Source: Streptomyces sp. ICC1 | GTDB taxonomy: Bacteria; Actinomycetota; Actinomycetes; Streptomycetales; Streptomycetaceae | Direction of reading: 5' to 3' | Assembly: GCF_003287935.1 (NCBI RefSeq) | Contig: NZ_CP030287.1 | Coordinates: forward strand, 5,287,022-5,351,021 | Length of the DNA: 64,000 nucleotides | Shown here: piece by piece, positions 8,047-16,959 of the stretch | Position numbering within the stretch: the stretch's first letter is position 1 | Layout: each line of letters begins with the position of its first letter | Program-made: the position numbers and the translations under genes | Notes under the pieces: model-generated | What the model was told of the DNA's origin: nothing | Database searches by the model: none | What the model saw: the letters and a program-made list of their open reading frames with translations, nothing else

Positions 8047-8850
8047 CTACTGGCGGTGGAGGTTGTCCACGATGGTCAGGAATACGAGCAGGTTCGGCAC
8101 CTTGTGTGCCTGGGACGCTGCCCAGGCCTTCGTCCGTCCGGTTCGCCAGACACAGACGATGCCCCCGCGCACGGCCACCTCGTTCACATCTCGCCACGGC
8201 AGGACCTCACCGGCGGCGTTCGTGACGCCGGCGCCGGATATCTTGTAGGGGCCGAAGGCCACTGTCTTGCCCTCCCCGACGAGCTTCCACACCTTGTCGA
8301 CCTGGGCGCGGGCGACGGCCTCCGCGATCAGCGGGGCCCAGGTAGGTGAGTCGGCGTAGACGTCCGTGATCTGGGCTTTCTGCCCTCCCGGGGCGACCAG
8401 TTGGGAGTTGTGCGTGCGTCCGACCGGCGTCTGTGTGCCTTTGTAGTCGATCACCTCCTGGACGGTCTGCTGGTAGAGCACCGCCTGCTCCCAGCGCACC
8501 GCGAACAGTCTCCTGCCACTCGTGTTCACGACCAACCCATGCTCGTGCAGGTGCAGTCGCCTGGCCGCGAGGCCTCTGCGGTAGAGAGGGCTCTGGCTCG
8601 CCACCCCAGCTGCGACCACGCCGATCCACAAGGGGAAGATGGCAACCCCCCAGTGCACGTTCACCCATAACAGGACGCCGCCGCCCAGCAGTGCGGCTAT
8701 GCCGACCAGCGAGCCGACGATGAACCAGATCCGGTACTTGCCCTGGACGCCGAGCTCGCTCTCGGGGCGGAAGGTGTACTTAAGGCCGCCCAGGCGGTGG
8801 CGGGTGGCCAGCGCGGTCGCGGCAGGGGAGGGCGACGTCGGAACCGTCAT
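8047..8850 (-). CDS. Membrane protein, DUF6585-like
   Basis: A 267-aa protein starting at ATG 8850 (MTVPTSPSP). After a polar leader and GLKYTFRPESELG come two adjacent transmembrane helices (about residues 44-64 and 70-90: WFIVGSLVGIAALLGGGVLL, VAIFPLWIGVVAAGVA), then a soluble C-terminal domain rich in beta-strands: RLHLHEHGLVV, RLFAVRWEQAVLYQ, and an end WRDVNEVAVRGGIVCVWR and VPNLLVFLTIVDNL. The two-helix hairpin followed by a PH-like domain is what I associate with DUF6585 proteins. Function unknown. It is alone and convergent with the 90-aa gene. Confidence 0.65.
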   Translation of the reverse strand: MTVPTSPSPAATALATRHRLGGLKYTFRPESELGVQGKYRIWFIVGSLVGIAALLGGGVLLWVNVHWGVAIFPLWIGVVAAGVASQSPLYRRGLAARRLHLHEHGLVVNTSGRRLFAVRWEQAVLYQQTVQEVIDYKGTQTPVGRTHNSQLVAPGGQKAQITDVYADSPTWAPLIAEAVARAQVDKVWKLVGEGKTVAFGPYKISGAGVTNAAGEVLPWRDVNEVAVRGGIVCVWRTGRTKAWAASQAHKVPNLLVFLTIVDNLHRQ

Positions 8851-9114
8851 GCGCAGCCTCGGCTTCAAGGTCACGGCGGACCAGTAAGGCCGCCTGATCG
8901 AGGGGGAGTTCACCGGGCAATTGTGTGTCGGCGCCCGAGTTGCCCCAGCAGCCAACACCACGATCAGCATCCGGGCAAGCCTTCCGAGCCGCTCCGGCAC
9001 TCTGTGGTGACAGCGCTCCAGACATCGATCCGGAATCTCGCCGGGCCTCCACCCAGCCCGCGGTGGCACGGCTTAGAAGTCATCTCATTTGGGCTTCGCG
9101 GTAGGCTGTCGGCC

Positions 9115-9354
9115 ATGGTGGGGATCGTTGAACGGCTGGTGCCGGACGAGTTGTGGGAGCTGTTCCAGCGGGTGGTGCCGGAGGCGCCGTCGCGGCCGCA
9201 GGGCGGTGGTCGGCGCAGGCACGGCGACCGGGAGGTGCTTGCCGCGATCGTGTTCGTGGCGACGTCGGGTTGTACCTGGCAGCAGGTGCCTGCGGCATCG
9301 TTCGGGCCGTCGGGGGCGACAGCTCACCGGCGGTTCACCGAGTGGCACCGCGCC
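9115..9354 (+). mobile_element. Truncated IS5-family transposase, N-terminal DUF4096 part
   Basis: From ATG 9115 the reading frame gives MVGIVERLVPDELWELF, then the DUF4096 region: GDREVLAAIVFVATSGCTW, QQVPAASFGPSGATAHRRF and TEWHRA, where similarity stops at about 9354. The remaining two thirds, with the DDE catalytic residues, are gone. The sequence passes directly into the terminator of glycerate kinase. The short stretch AAGTCATCTCATTTGG at 9077-9092 probably belongs to the element's left end. This is a different IS subgroup from the remnant at 2940-3248. Confidence 0.75.
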
Positions 9355-9402
9355 CCTGCCCTTTGGGGCAAGGCCCCGTCCGCCCGGCCCCGCACACGCC
9401 GA

Positions 9403-9432
9403 CGGCCCGGACCCCCTGAGGGGTCCGGGCCG
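9403..9432. terminator. Terminator of glycerate kinase
   Basis: A 13-bp perfect stem, CGGCCCGGACCCC against GGGGTCCGGGCCG, with loop CTGA. It sits about 20 bp beyond the end of the leftward kinase gene. Confidence 0.85.
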
Positions 9433-9453
9433 CCGGGCAGGGCGGACGCCGGG

Positions 9454-10602
9454 TCAGAGCACGTCGGCCGCGATGTTCTCCGCCACCCGCTCCAGCAGCG
9501 GCCCCGCGTTCGGGATGCTCACCGCCGGGTCCGGCTCGAGGTCCGTGAGCGGGTAGGCCCGCTGGATGCCGGCGGCCTCGAGGGCCTCCTGTGTGAGCAG
9601 CAGGCGGCCGCAGACCGCGACGACCGGCTTGCCCGCCGCGCGGGCCGCCGCCGCGACACCGGCCGGAGCCTTGCCGTGCAGGGTCTGCTCGTCCAGGGAG
9701 CCCTCGCCGGTGATGACCAGCGTCGCCCGCTCCAGGGCCGGCGCGAAGCCGAGCACCTCGAGCATCAGCTCGATGCCGGGACGGAACGAGGCGCCGAGGA
9801 GCAGCGCCCCGTAGCCGATGCCGCCCGCGCCGCCCGCGCCGGGCGAGACCGCCGCCTCGGCGGCCAGGGAGCCGATCGACTTCTCCAGGACCACCGCGAA
9901 GTGCGCCAGCGCCGCGTCGAGCGTCGCCACGTCCTCGGGCGACGCCCCCTTCTGCGGGCCGTAGATCGCCGGAGCGCCCTTCGGTCCCGTCAGAGGGTTG
10001 TCCACGTCGCTCGCGAGGACGAAGTCGACCTGCTTGATGCGCGGGTCGATGCCCGACAGGTCGGCCGAGGCCAGGGCCGCCAGCGCGCCGCCGCCCGGAC
10101 CGACCGGTTCACCGTTCGCATCCAGGAACACCGCGCCCAGCGCGGCCAGCATGCCGGCGCCGCCGTCGGTGGTGGCGCTGCCGCCCACCCCGAAGACGAT
10201 CGAGCGCGCTCCCGCGTCGAGCGCGGCCTTCAGCAGTTCGCCGGAGCCGTAGGTGGTCGCCGTCAGCGGGGCGAAGACACCCGCCGGCAGCAGCTGGAGG
10301 CCGGAGGCCTCCGCCATCTCGACCACCGCGGTGCCCTCGCGCAGTGCGAAAGCGGCCGTGACCTGGTCACCGAGCGGTCCGGTGACCCGTACCTCCCGGC
10401 GTTCGAAACCGGCGGCCACGGCGGCCGCGACCGTACCGTCGCCGCCGTCCGCGACGGGGAGGGTCTCGATCTCCACGCCCGGTACGGCCTTGCGAAGGCC
10501 GGCCGTCACCCGCTCCGCGACCTGAACGGCCGTGAGCGAGCCCTTGAATTTGTCCGCGGCGATGAGCACGCGCGCGGTCTCAGTTACTGCTCCGTTCGTC
10601 AC
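9454..10602 (-). CDS. glxK: Glycerate kinase (GK1 / GarK-type)
   Basis: A 382-aa kinase phosphorylating D-glycerate, linking glyoxylate or serine carbon to glycolysis. The opening RVLIAADKFKGSLTAVQVAE is the PF02595 signature, followed by LPVADGGDGTVAAA. Later come IVFGVGGSATTDGGAGMLAALG, the conserved Gly-rich region, and GEGSLDEQTLHGKAPAGVA near the C terminus. Length is normal for the family (about 375-385). The GTG at 10602 gives MTNGAVTETARVL. It is transcribed alone, with its own terminator and divergent from the BCCT transporter. In this genome it could salvage glyoxylate made by the ethylmalonyl-CoA pathway further right, but that link is inference. Confidence 0.92.
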   Translation of the reverse strand: MTNGAVTETARVLIAADKFKGSLTAVQVAERVTAGLRKAVPGVEIETLPVADGGDGTVAAAVAAGFERREVRVTGPLGDQVTAAFALREGTAVVEMAEASGLQLLPAGVFAPLTATTYGSGELLKAALDAGARSIVFGVGGSATTDGGAGMLAALGAVFLDANGEPVGPGGGALAALASADLSGIDPRIKQVDFVLASDVDNPLTGPKGAPAIYGPQKGASPEDVATLDAALAHFAVVLEKSIGSLAAEAAVSPGAGGAGGIGYGALLLGASFRPGIELMLEVLGFAPALERATLVITGEGSLDEQTLHGKAPAGVAAAARAAGKPVVAVCGRLLLTQEALEAAGIQRAYPLTDLEPDPAVSIPNAGPLLERVAENIAADVL

Positions 10603-10746
10603 CTTGCTAATCCCTTGCTATCGAACAGTGCAGTCGCGCCACCCCTGAGCCTATCCGGAGGATCCTCCTATGCCCATGCGTGGCCTGGGCCACACCCGGC
10701 GCGCCATGCCCCTAAATAGGGATATACGCCTGCATAGTGTGGCCGC

Positions 10747-12495
10747 ATGAGCACGGATTCACTGGAACAGCCACGTCCGGATTCCCCAGGTGGCGGGTCC
10801 GCGGGACCGGGCGAGGGCACTGACGGCACTCCCGACCGCGCCGTCGTCACCATCGGAGTGATCTCCGTCCTGGCCGTCGTCGGCTGGGCCGCGCTCGGCA
10901 AGAACTCCTTCGACTCGGTGTCGGGCACCGCGCTGGCCTGGGTGCTGAACAACTTCGCGTGGCTGTTCGTGATCGCCGCCGATGTGTTCCTCGTCATGTG
11001 CGTCGTGCTCGCGATCAGCCGGTTCGGCCGGATCCGGCTCGGCCGGGACGACTCGGAACCCGAGTTCACGAACCTCTCGTGGATCGCGATGATGTTCAGC
11101 GCGGGCATGGGCATCGGTCTGATGTTCTACGGGGTGGGGGAGCCGCTCACCCACTACCTGAACCCGCCGCCCGCCAGCGGAGCCGCCCCCGGCAGCGGGG
11201 ACGCGGCCCGCGCCGCGCTCGACTACTCCTTCTTCCACTGGACCCTCACGCCCTGGGCGATCTACGGGATCGCCGGCCTCGCGCTGGCCTACGCGACCTT
11301 CCGCAAGGGCCGCGGCAACCGCCTCAGCTCCGCCTTCGTGCCGCTCCTGGGCGAGGAGCGGGCCAACGGATGGCAGGGCAAGGCCATCGACCTGCTCGCC
11401 GTCTTCGCGACCGTCTTCGGCACCGCCACCAGCCTCGGCCTCGGCGCGCTCCAGGTCTCCAAGGGGCTGAACATCACCACGGGGATCGAGGACTCGACCA
11501 CCGTCGAGCTGATCATCATCGTCTCCCTCTCCGCCGCCTTCGTGCTCTCCGCCTTCTCCGGCCTGCACAAGGGCGTCAAATGGCTCAGCACGATCAACAT
11601 CGTGCTCGCCGGGGCCCTGATGCTCTTCGTCTTCGTCCTGGGCCCGACCGTCTACATCCTCGACGTGATCCCGGCGAGCGTCGGCAGCTACCTGCACGAC
11701 CTGCTCCCGATGGCCACCCGGACCGGCGCCTTCACCGACAGCACGTGGCTCGGCGCGTGGACGATCTTCTACTGGGCGTGGTGGCTCTCCTGGGCGCCGT
11801 TCGTCGGCACCTTCATCGCCCGGATCTCGCGCGGCCGCACCATCCGCGAGTTCCTCGTCGGCGTGCTCCTGGTCCCCAGCGGCGCCACCGTCGTGTGGTT
11901 CTGCGTCATGGGCGGCACGGCGATCCGCCTGGACTCCACCGGCGTCGCCGACATGGCCGCCAAGGCCAAGGAGGGCACGGAGGCCTCGCTCTTCGCGATG
12001 CTCGACGCGCTCCCGCTCGGCTCGCTCACCTCGTGGATCGCGATGGCCCTGGTGATGACGTACTTCGTCACCAGCGCCGACTCCGCCTCCCTCGTGATGG
12101 GCTCGCTCACCAGCCGGGGCTCCCTGCACCCGCCGACCTGGCTCGTGGTCACCTGGGGCGTGCTGATGGCCGCGGTGGCCGCCGTACTCCTCGTCGCGGG
12201 CGGTCTGAAGTCCCTCCAGACGGCCACCATCCTGGTCGCGCTGCCGTTCGTGATCGTGATGCTGGTGCTCTGCTGGGCCCTGGTGAAGGAACTGCGGGAG
12301 GACCCGGGCGCGGGGCCCGTCCGCCACCACCCCTTGCACGGGATGCGCGACGCGGTGAAGGCCATGGTCGGCGACGCCATCACCGAGCAGGGGCCGGCCC
12401 GCCACCCGAGGCTGCGGCGGGTCGCGGAGTCGAAGAACCGCGACCGCGACGACTCCCCGGGCGACCAGGGCGACCAGGGCCCCGGGCAGGGCTGA
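10747..12495 (+). CDS. BCCT-family betaine/choline-type transporter
   Basis: A 582-aa secondary transporter with twelve predicted membrane helices, most likely importing glycine betaine or another quaternary ammonium osmolyte with Na+ or H+. Family marks are GMGIGLMFYGVGEPLTHY (Gly-rich first motif), the TM8 aromatic stretch IFYWAWWLSWAPFVGTFIAR, RISRGRTIREFLVGVLLVPS and TYFVTSADSASLVMG. The cytoplasmic N terminus (about 35 residues) and C-terminal tail are polar; the tail ends in the short repeat GDQGDQGPGQG. The substrate cannot be fixed from sequence. Upstream, ATATACGCCTGCATAGTGTGG could hold a promoter. Transcription probably ends at the hairpin at 12566. Confidence 0.9.
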   Translation: MSTDSLEQPRPDSPGGGSAGPGEGTDGTPDRAVVTIGVISVLAVVGWAALGKNSFDSVSGTALAWVLNNFAWLFVIAADVFLVMCVVLAISRFGRIRLGRDDSEPEFTNLSWIAMMFSAGMGIGLMFYGVGEPLTHYLNPPPASGAAPGSGDAARAALDYSFFHWTLTPWAIYGIAGLALAYATFRKGRGNRLSSAFVPLLGEERANGWQGKAIDLLAVFATVFGTATSLGLGALQVSKGLNITTGIEDSTTVELIIIVSLSAAFVLSAFSGLHKGVKWLSTINIVLAGALMLFVFVLGPTVYILDVIPASVGSYLHDLLPMATRTGAFTDSTWLGAWTIFYWAWWLSWAPFVGTFIARISRGRTIREFLVGVLLVPSGATVVWFCVMGGTAIRLDSTGVADMAAKAKEGTEASLFAMLDALPLGSLTSWIAMALVMTYFVTSADSASLVMGSLTSRGSLHPPTWLVVTWGVLMAAVAAVLLVAGGLKSLQTATILVALPFVIVMLVLCWALVKELREDPGAGPVRHHPLHGMRDAVKAMVGDAITEQGPARHPRLRRVAESKNRDRDDSPGDQGDQGPGQG

Positions 12496-12556
12496 CCACC
12501 GTACGGAGCTGACCACAGCCGGAACTGACCACAGCCGGAGCTGACCACCGTACGGC
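12492..12556. repeat. Four short direct repeats in an A-B-B-A order
   Basis: Four 16-17 bp units beginning CTGACCAC follow the transporter's last codons: CTGACCACCGTACGGAG, CTGACCACAGCCGGAA, CTGACCACAGCCGGAG and CTGACCACCGTACGGC. The outer two share CCGTACGG, the inner two AGCCGGA. The stop codon lies inside the first unit. Origin looks like local slippage; no function is evident. Confidence 0.7.
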
Positions 12557-12565
12557 GCCGCGACG

Positions 12566-12600
12566 GCGAAGGGCCCCGGCTGTCTGCCGGGGCCCTTCGC
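12566..12600. terminator. Strong bidirectional terminator
   Basis: A 15-bp perfect stem, GCGAAGGGCCCCGGC against GCCGGGGCCCTTCGC, with loop TGTCT. It stands between the convergent transporter and the membrane protein gene at 12626 and can serve both. Confidence 0.9.
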
Positions 12601-12625
12601 CCATGCCGTACGTGCTGTCAGCCGG

Positions 12626-15028
12626 TCACTTGATCCGGTAGACGCCGACCTGCTTGTTGTCGAACACCTTCTCGGCGAGCTCTCCCAGCCGCGGGGACTC
12701 GGCGCCCGCCGGCCGGAGCACCACGACGTAGCGCACGCGGTACTCGTCGTGCAGCCGGTGCAGGACCGCCTCCGTCGGGCGGTACACGGCGTCCTCGTTG
12801 AGCTTGAAGAGGTCCTGGTCCCAGAACGGGCCGCCGTACGCGGTGCCGCCGCGGGTCAGCGCCACCATCCGGGGCGCGTAGGCCCAGCCCTCGATCAGCA
12901 CGGAGCGCTCGGAGTAGCCGCTGAGCCACTGGGAGCGGGTGTTCTCGCAGGGCCGGCCGTAGGCGTAGTTGTCGAACTCCCAGCAGTGGCTGTTGGTGGC
13001 CAGCACGTCCGCCGGGTCGCTGTGTGCCCGCACCCAGCGCGCGGCGTCGACCTGCGAGACGGGCATCGACCAGGTGCCCGCCCACACGTCCTCCCGGGCC
13101 TGGACGGCGTCGTGGAAGACGCCAGGCGCGCCCATGGCGAGGACCGCGGTCATCAGCACCACGGCGCCCCGGCCGCGCAGCGCGGGCCAGACCCGGCCGC
13201 CGGCCCACCACAGGAAGGCGCAGACGGCCGCGATCGCGGCCAGGGCCGCGCCCGCGAGCACGAGCGGCAGCAGGAGGAAGTACGACTTGTGCGCGTCCCC
13301 GCCCGCGACCTCGCGCAGGACGTAGGCCTGCCACTCGGCCGAGTAGTGGTAGATCGCGTAGGTGAGCAGGGCGACGAAGGCCACCGTGCCCACCGCGAGC
13401 GCCGCCTTGGCCCGGCGGGGCAGCGCGGCGCGTTCGAACGCCTCGCAGTAGCCCCAGGCCGACAGGACCGCCCCGAAGGGCAGGGCGGCCAGCGTGAAGT
13501 AGCTGGAGTTGTAGCCGTTGACCACCAGGTAGGCGCAGGGCCCGGCGACCGCCGCGCCCAGCAGGAACCACTGGAGCGGGTCCAGCTTGAACCGCCGCCG
13601 CCAGATCAGCGGGATCATGCCGACCAGCTTGAGGTGGTGGTGCAGCACGAAGGCGGACAGCGCGGACACGATCAGCAGGGCCTGGAACAGCGCGGAGCGC
13701 TTGTGGTCCGGATCGCCCCAGAAGGGCTGGAGGTTGCCCAGCGGGATGATCTCCAGGCCGTAGCTCTCGAAGTTGAAGATCACCGCCGTCGCGAAGAGCT
13801 GGGCGGAAGCGAGGATCGCGCCGAGCCCGACCACGGTCCACGGGACGCGGCGGGTCGCGATCAGCACGACGAGTCCGGCGACCACCAGTCCGGCGAGCGT
13901 GACCGGCAGCGTACTGGCCTTGGCCGCGCTGGAGCCCACCGCGAAGAGGGCGACAAGGACGAAGACCCCGCGGCCGAACAGGGGGGCCGGGTTGTTCTCG
14001 CCCGCACCCGTCATGCGGAGCCGGCGCAGTGCCTCGCCGACGACGCCCAGCAGCGCGATCAGCAGCGGCTGGCTGTACGTGTAGGACAGGCTCGACCAGT
14101 ACATCAGCCGGATCGACGGGGCGCCGAGGATCCAGGTGTTGACGTTGTTCGGGTAGATCGCCGTGAACTCGGTGACGACGAAGAGCAGGACGACGGCCAG
14201 CGGGCCGGCCCAGGCGCGGCCGGTGAGCCGCCGGGCCACCACCGCGGTGAGCACCACGGCGAGCGCGGCGAGCGCCGGCACCATGAGCCGCGTCTCGACC
14301 ATCGGCAGGTCGATGTGCCCGACCATGGAGGTCATCGCCATGTGGGCGAAGGAGAACCAGTGGTAGTACAGCGGTTCGCCGGAGGCCTGGGGGAGGGTCA
14401 GCGGGACGTTCTGCTTCGCGTTCGCGGCGAGCGACAGCATGTACGGCATGTCGCCGAAGATCCGCGAGGTCTCGCTGTCCGACAGCGCCGGGTACTTCGA
14501 CAGGAAGTCCTGGTAGAAGTAGGCGCCCGTGAGCATGACCAGCCCGGAGACCGACCAGGACCAGCCGAGCGGGGTGCGGGCGGTGTAGCCGCTCGGACGC
14601 CAGTGCCGCCGCAGGGCCGGTACCGCGAGGAAGGGGATCACCACGGCGAGGGGCCAGACGGTGGCGACGGACTGGGCCCCGAGGGAGACCAGCACGAACC
14701 AGGCGACCAGCTCCAGCGCGAGGCCGGTGACGGCCCCGTACGCGAGGTCCTCGACCAGGGTGTGCGGTCGGCGCCGCAGCGCCCGGAACACCAAGGTGCC
14801 CGGGAGCATGACGCCCCAGAGCGCGTAGCCGGTGTACCGGGCGATGGCGCTGACCGGGGTGTCGGCGAGCAGCAGCAGCGCGACGAGCGCGAGGTAGGCG
14901 GCTACGCCCGGCAGGAACCGCCAGAACCAGTGCGCCGGGGGACGTTCGTCCCCGCCCGCCGGGGCGGCGGCGGGCCGATCCCCCGAGGGGGCCGACCGCT
15001 CGGAGACGGCGTTTCCAGTTGTGCTCAT
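12626..15028 (-). CDS. Large polytopic membrane protein, GT-C/YfhO-like
   Basis: An 800-aa protein with about 15-18 hydrophobic segments and a C-terminal extracytoplasmic domain of roughly 160 residues. An acidic first loop (KYPALSDSETSRIFGDMPYM) is placed where GT-C glycosyltransferases carry catalytic acids. The final domain, with VDAARWVRAHSDPADVLATN, and YRVRYVVVLRP, resembles the C-terminal part of YfhO/GT-C proteins. It starts 44 nt after a polyprenyl-phosphate glycosyltransferase gene, which suggests that the two cooperate: one makes a lipid-linked sugar, this one transfers it outside the membrane. Specific activity is not established and a purely structural role is possible. Confidence 0.6.
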   Translation of the reverse strand: MSTTGNAVSERSAPSGDRPAAAPAGGDERPPAHWFWRFLPGVAAYLALVALLLLADTPVSAIARYTGYALWGVMLPGTLVFRALRRRPHTLVEDLAYGAVTGLALELVAWFVLVSLGAQSVATVWPLAVVIPFLAVPALRRHWRPSGYTARTPLGWSWSVSGLVMLTGAYFYQDFLSKYPALSDSETSRIFGDMPYMLSLAANAKQNVPLTLPQASGEPLYYHWFSFAHMAMTSMVGHIDLPMVETRLMVPALAALAVVLTAVVARRLTGRAWAGPLAVVLLFVVTEFTAIYPNNVNTWILGAPSIRLMYWSSLSYTYSQPLLIALLGVVGEALRRLRMTGAGENNPAPLFGRGVFVLVALFAVGSSAAKASTLPVTLAGLVVAGLVVLIATRRVPWTVVGLGAILASAQLFATAVIFNFESYGLEIIPLGNLQPFWGDPDHKRSALFQALLIVSALSAFVLHHHLKLVGMIPLIWRRRFKLDPLQWFLLGAAVAGPCAYLVVNGYNSSYFTLAALPFGAVLSAWGYCEAFERAALPRRAKAALAVGTVAFVALLTYAIYHYSAEWQAYVLREVAGGDAHKSYFLLLPLVLAGAALAAIAAVCAFLWWAGGRVWPALRGRGAVVLMTAVLAMGAPGVFHDAVQAREDVWAGTWSMPVSQVDAARWVRAHSDPADVLATNSHCWEFDNYAYGRPCENTRSQWLSGYSERSVLIEGWAYAPRMVALTRGGTAYGGPFWDQDLFKLNEDAVYRPTEAVLHRLHDEYRVRYVVVLRPAGAESPRLGELAEKVFDNKQVGVYRIK

Positions 15029-15072
15029 GGAGTTGGTTCTTCCTGCCTGCTGTGCGTCGGCCGGCTGCGCGA

Positions 15073-16089
15073 TCAGGCCGCGTACTCGGAGGTCTTGGCG
15101 CCGCGCGCCGCGTCGTCCTGCTCGGCGGAGTCGTAGCCGACGAAGTAGGCCGGCCGGGCCTGGACGGCCGAGTAGATCCGCCCGATGTACTCACCGAGCA
15201 GGCCCACGCAGACGAGCTGCACACCGCCGATGAAGAGCATGCCGATGAACAGCGAGGACCAGCCCGGCACGGTCGAGCCGAAGGCGTACTGCAGGGTCGT
15301 GTAGACCGCGAGGCAGAAGCAGACCAGGAAGCTCAGCAGGCCCAGCCAGGTGGCGAGGCGCAGCGGGGCCGCGGAGAAGTTCGTGATGCTGTCGAGGGCG
15401 AGGCGGACCATCTTGGACAGCGGGTAGTGGGTGCTGCCGGCGACCCGCTCCTCGCGGACGTAGACGACCTCGCCGCTGCTGAAGCCGAGCCACGGCACGA
15501 GCAGCCGGTAGACCGGCTGGTGCTCGGGCAGGGACTTCAGCGCGTCGACGGCGGCCCGGCTCAGGAGGCGGAAGTCGCCCGCCTGGTTGGGCATGTTCTT
15601 GCCGACGAGCTTGCGCATCAGCCAGTAGTAGGCGCCGGCCGTGCGCCGCTTGAAGAAGGTGTCGGTGCCGCGGTCGCCGCGCACGCCGTAGACGATGTCC
15701 AGGTCCTTCTCGCGGGCGAGCGCGAACATCTCCGCGATCTTCTCCGGCGGGTCCTGGAGGTCGGCGTCGATGCTGACGACGTACTCGCCGTAGGCCCGGT
15801 GGATGCCCGCGGTGAGCGCGGCCTGGTGTCCGGAGTTGCGGGCGAAGCGGACGATGCGCAGCTCGGGCCAGTCCTGGCGGATCTTCTGCATGATGACCGG
15901 GGTGGCATCGGTGCTGCCGTCGTCTATGCCGACGACCTCGTAGTCCACACCGAGCCCGTCCAGGATCGGACGCAGACGGGCCACCGTCAGCGGCAGCGCC
16001 TCCTGCTCGTTGTAAATCGGGATGACGACCGACAACACGGGAACGGGATGGTTGGCCTCGTTGTGCGTCGAGGCTGCTGCGTTGTGCAT
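15073..16089 (-). CDS. GT2 glycosyltransferase, GtrB/ArnC-like, membrane anchored
   Basis: A 338-aa enzyme expected to move a sugar from a nucleotide donor to polyprenyl phosphate on the cytoplasmic face. The GT-A fold is clear: VLSVVIPIYNEQEALP, EVVGIDDGSTDAT, the DxD motif at residues 108-110 in VVSIDADLQDPP, GDFRLLSR and REERVAGSTHYPLSKM. Two C-terminal transmembrane helices (about 245-265 and 277-302) and the cytosolic tail GEYIGRIYSAVQARPAYFV are typical of the GtrB/DPM1 group. The ATG at 16089 heads a two-gene unit with the large membrane protein downstream. The sugar is unknown. Confidence 0.85.
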   Translation of the reverse strand: MHNAAASTHNEANHPVPVLSVVIPIYNEQEALPLTVARLRPILDGLGVDYEVVGIDDGSTDATPVIMQKIRQDWPELRIVRFARNSGHQAALTAGIHRAYGEYVVSIDADLQDPPEKIAEMFALAREKDLDIVYGVRGDRGTDTFFKRRTAGAYYWLMRKLVGKNMPNQAGDFRLLSRAAVDALKSLPEHQPVYRLLVPWLGFSSGEVVYVREERVAGSTHYPLSKMVRLALDSITNFSAAPLRLATWLGLLSFLVCFCLAVYTTLQYAFGSTVPGWSSLFIGMLFIGGVQLVCVGLLGEYIGRIYSAVQARPAYFVGYDSAEQDDAARGAKTSEYAA

Positions 16090-16406
16090 GGCTGGTCGCC
16101 TGTCCCCAATACCTGAGAGCGTAAAAGACCCCGGGCGAACGAGCCGAAGGTCTGACCGGGTGTGATCGCGGCCAAATCGGAAACGGTGCGGCCGGGCCGG
16201 ACGGTCGGCCAGAATATCATCTTGACTGACCTGTTATTCGACCGTCTGTGCGTGTGTGCGGGGCCGCGGGGGACCGCCGCCGAAGGGATCCGGCGCAGCC
16301 GGCGGCCGCCTGCGCGGAGCCTGCACCGGGGTCCGCGCGGGGTCGGCGCGGGGTCCGCGCGAAGCCTTTCCCCGGCCTCTCCGGACCGCCTGGGTAGGGT
16401 TGCCGG
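16090..16406. other. Divergent intergenic region, with a triple 11-bp repeat
   Basis: 317 bases separate the leftward glycosyltransferase from the rightward Nudix gene. AT-richer sequence at about 16209-16240 (AATATCATCTTGACTGACCT and TGTTATTCGACC) is the best place for promoters. At 16327-16359 three tandem 11-bp units read CGGGGTCCGCG, CGGGGTCGGCG, CGGGGTCCGCG. No conserved coding signal was seen. Confidence 0.5.
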
Positions 16407-16907
16407 GTGACCACCACGGATGACTACGCCACCTACATCGCGAGCCTGCCCCGGGTGCTGGCCGGCGCGGCCGCCCTCTACCGGGACGCGGAGGGCCGGG
16501 TGCTCCTCGTCGAGCCCAACTACCGCGAGGGCTGGGCCCTGCCGGGCGGCACCATCGAGTCGGACGGGGGCGAGTCCCCGCGCACGGCCGCCCGCCGCGA
16601 GAGCGCCGAGGAGATCGGCATCGACGTACCGCTCGGCCGGCTGCTCGCCGTCGACTGGACGCTCGGCCCGGACCGGCCCCCGCTCGTCGCGTACCTCTAC
16701 GACGGCGGCGTCCTCGACGCCGGACAGCTCGCCTCCGTCAAGCTCCAGGAGGAGGAGCTGATCTCGTGGCGGCTGGTGGAGCCGGCCGAGCTGACGGACT
16801 ATCTGCTGGGATCGCTCGGCCTGCGCACCGCGGAGGCGTACCGGGTCCTGCGGTCCGGAGAAGGCACCGCCGAGCTGGAGAACGGGCGCCCCCCGCACCT
16901 CTCGTAG
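16407..16907 (+). CDS. Nudix hydrolase
   Basis: A 166-aa Nudix protein. The Nudix box is complete: GGTIESDGGESPRTAARRES followed by AEEIGI, with the REsAEEIG metal-binding glutamates. The segment before it (RVLLVEPNYREGWALPGGTI) forms the usual strand-loop. The GTG at 16407 gives MTTTDDYATYIASLPRVLAG; no stronger start is visible. The family hydrolyses nucleoside diphosphates linked to some other moiety; the specificity here is unknown. It has its own promoter region and stands alone. Confidence 0.85.
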   Translation: MTTTDDYATYIASLPRVLAGAAALYRDAEGRVLLVEPNYREGWALPGGTIESDGGESPRTAARRESAEEIGIDVPLGRLLAVDWTLGPDRPPLVAYLYDGGVLDAGQLASVKLQEEELISWRLVEPAELTDYLLGSLGLRTAEAYRVLRSGEGTAELENGRPPHLS

Positions 16908-16959
16908 CCCGCCCCGCTCGTTATTTCGCGCCTACACCGGGCAGGACAGAATTCAGCAG

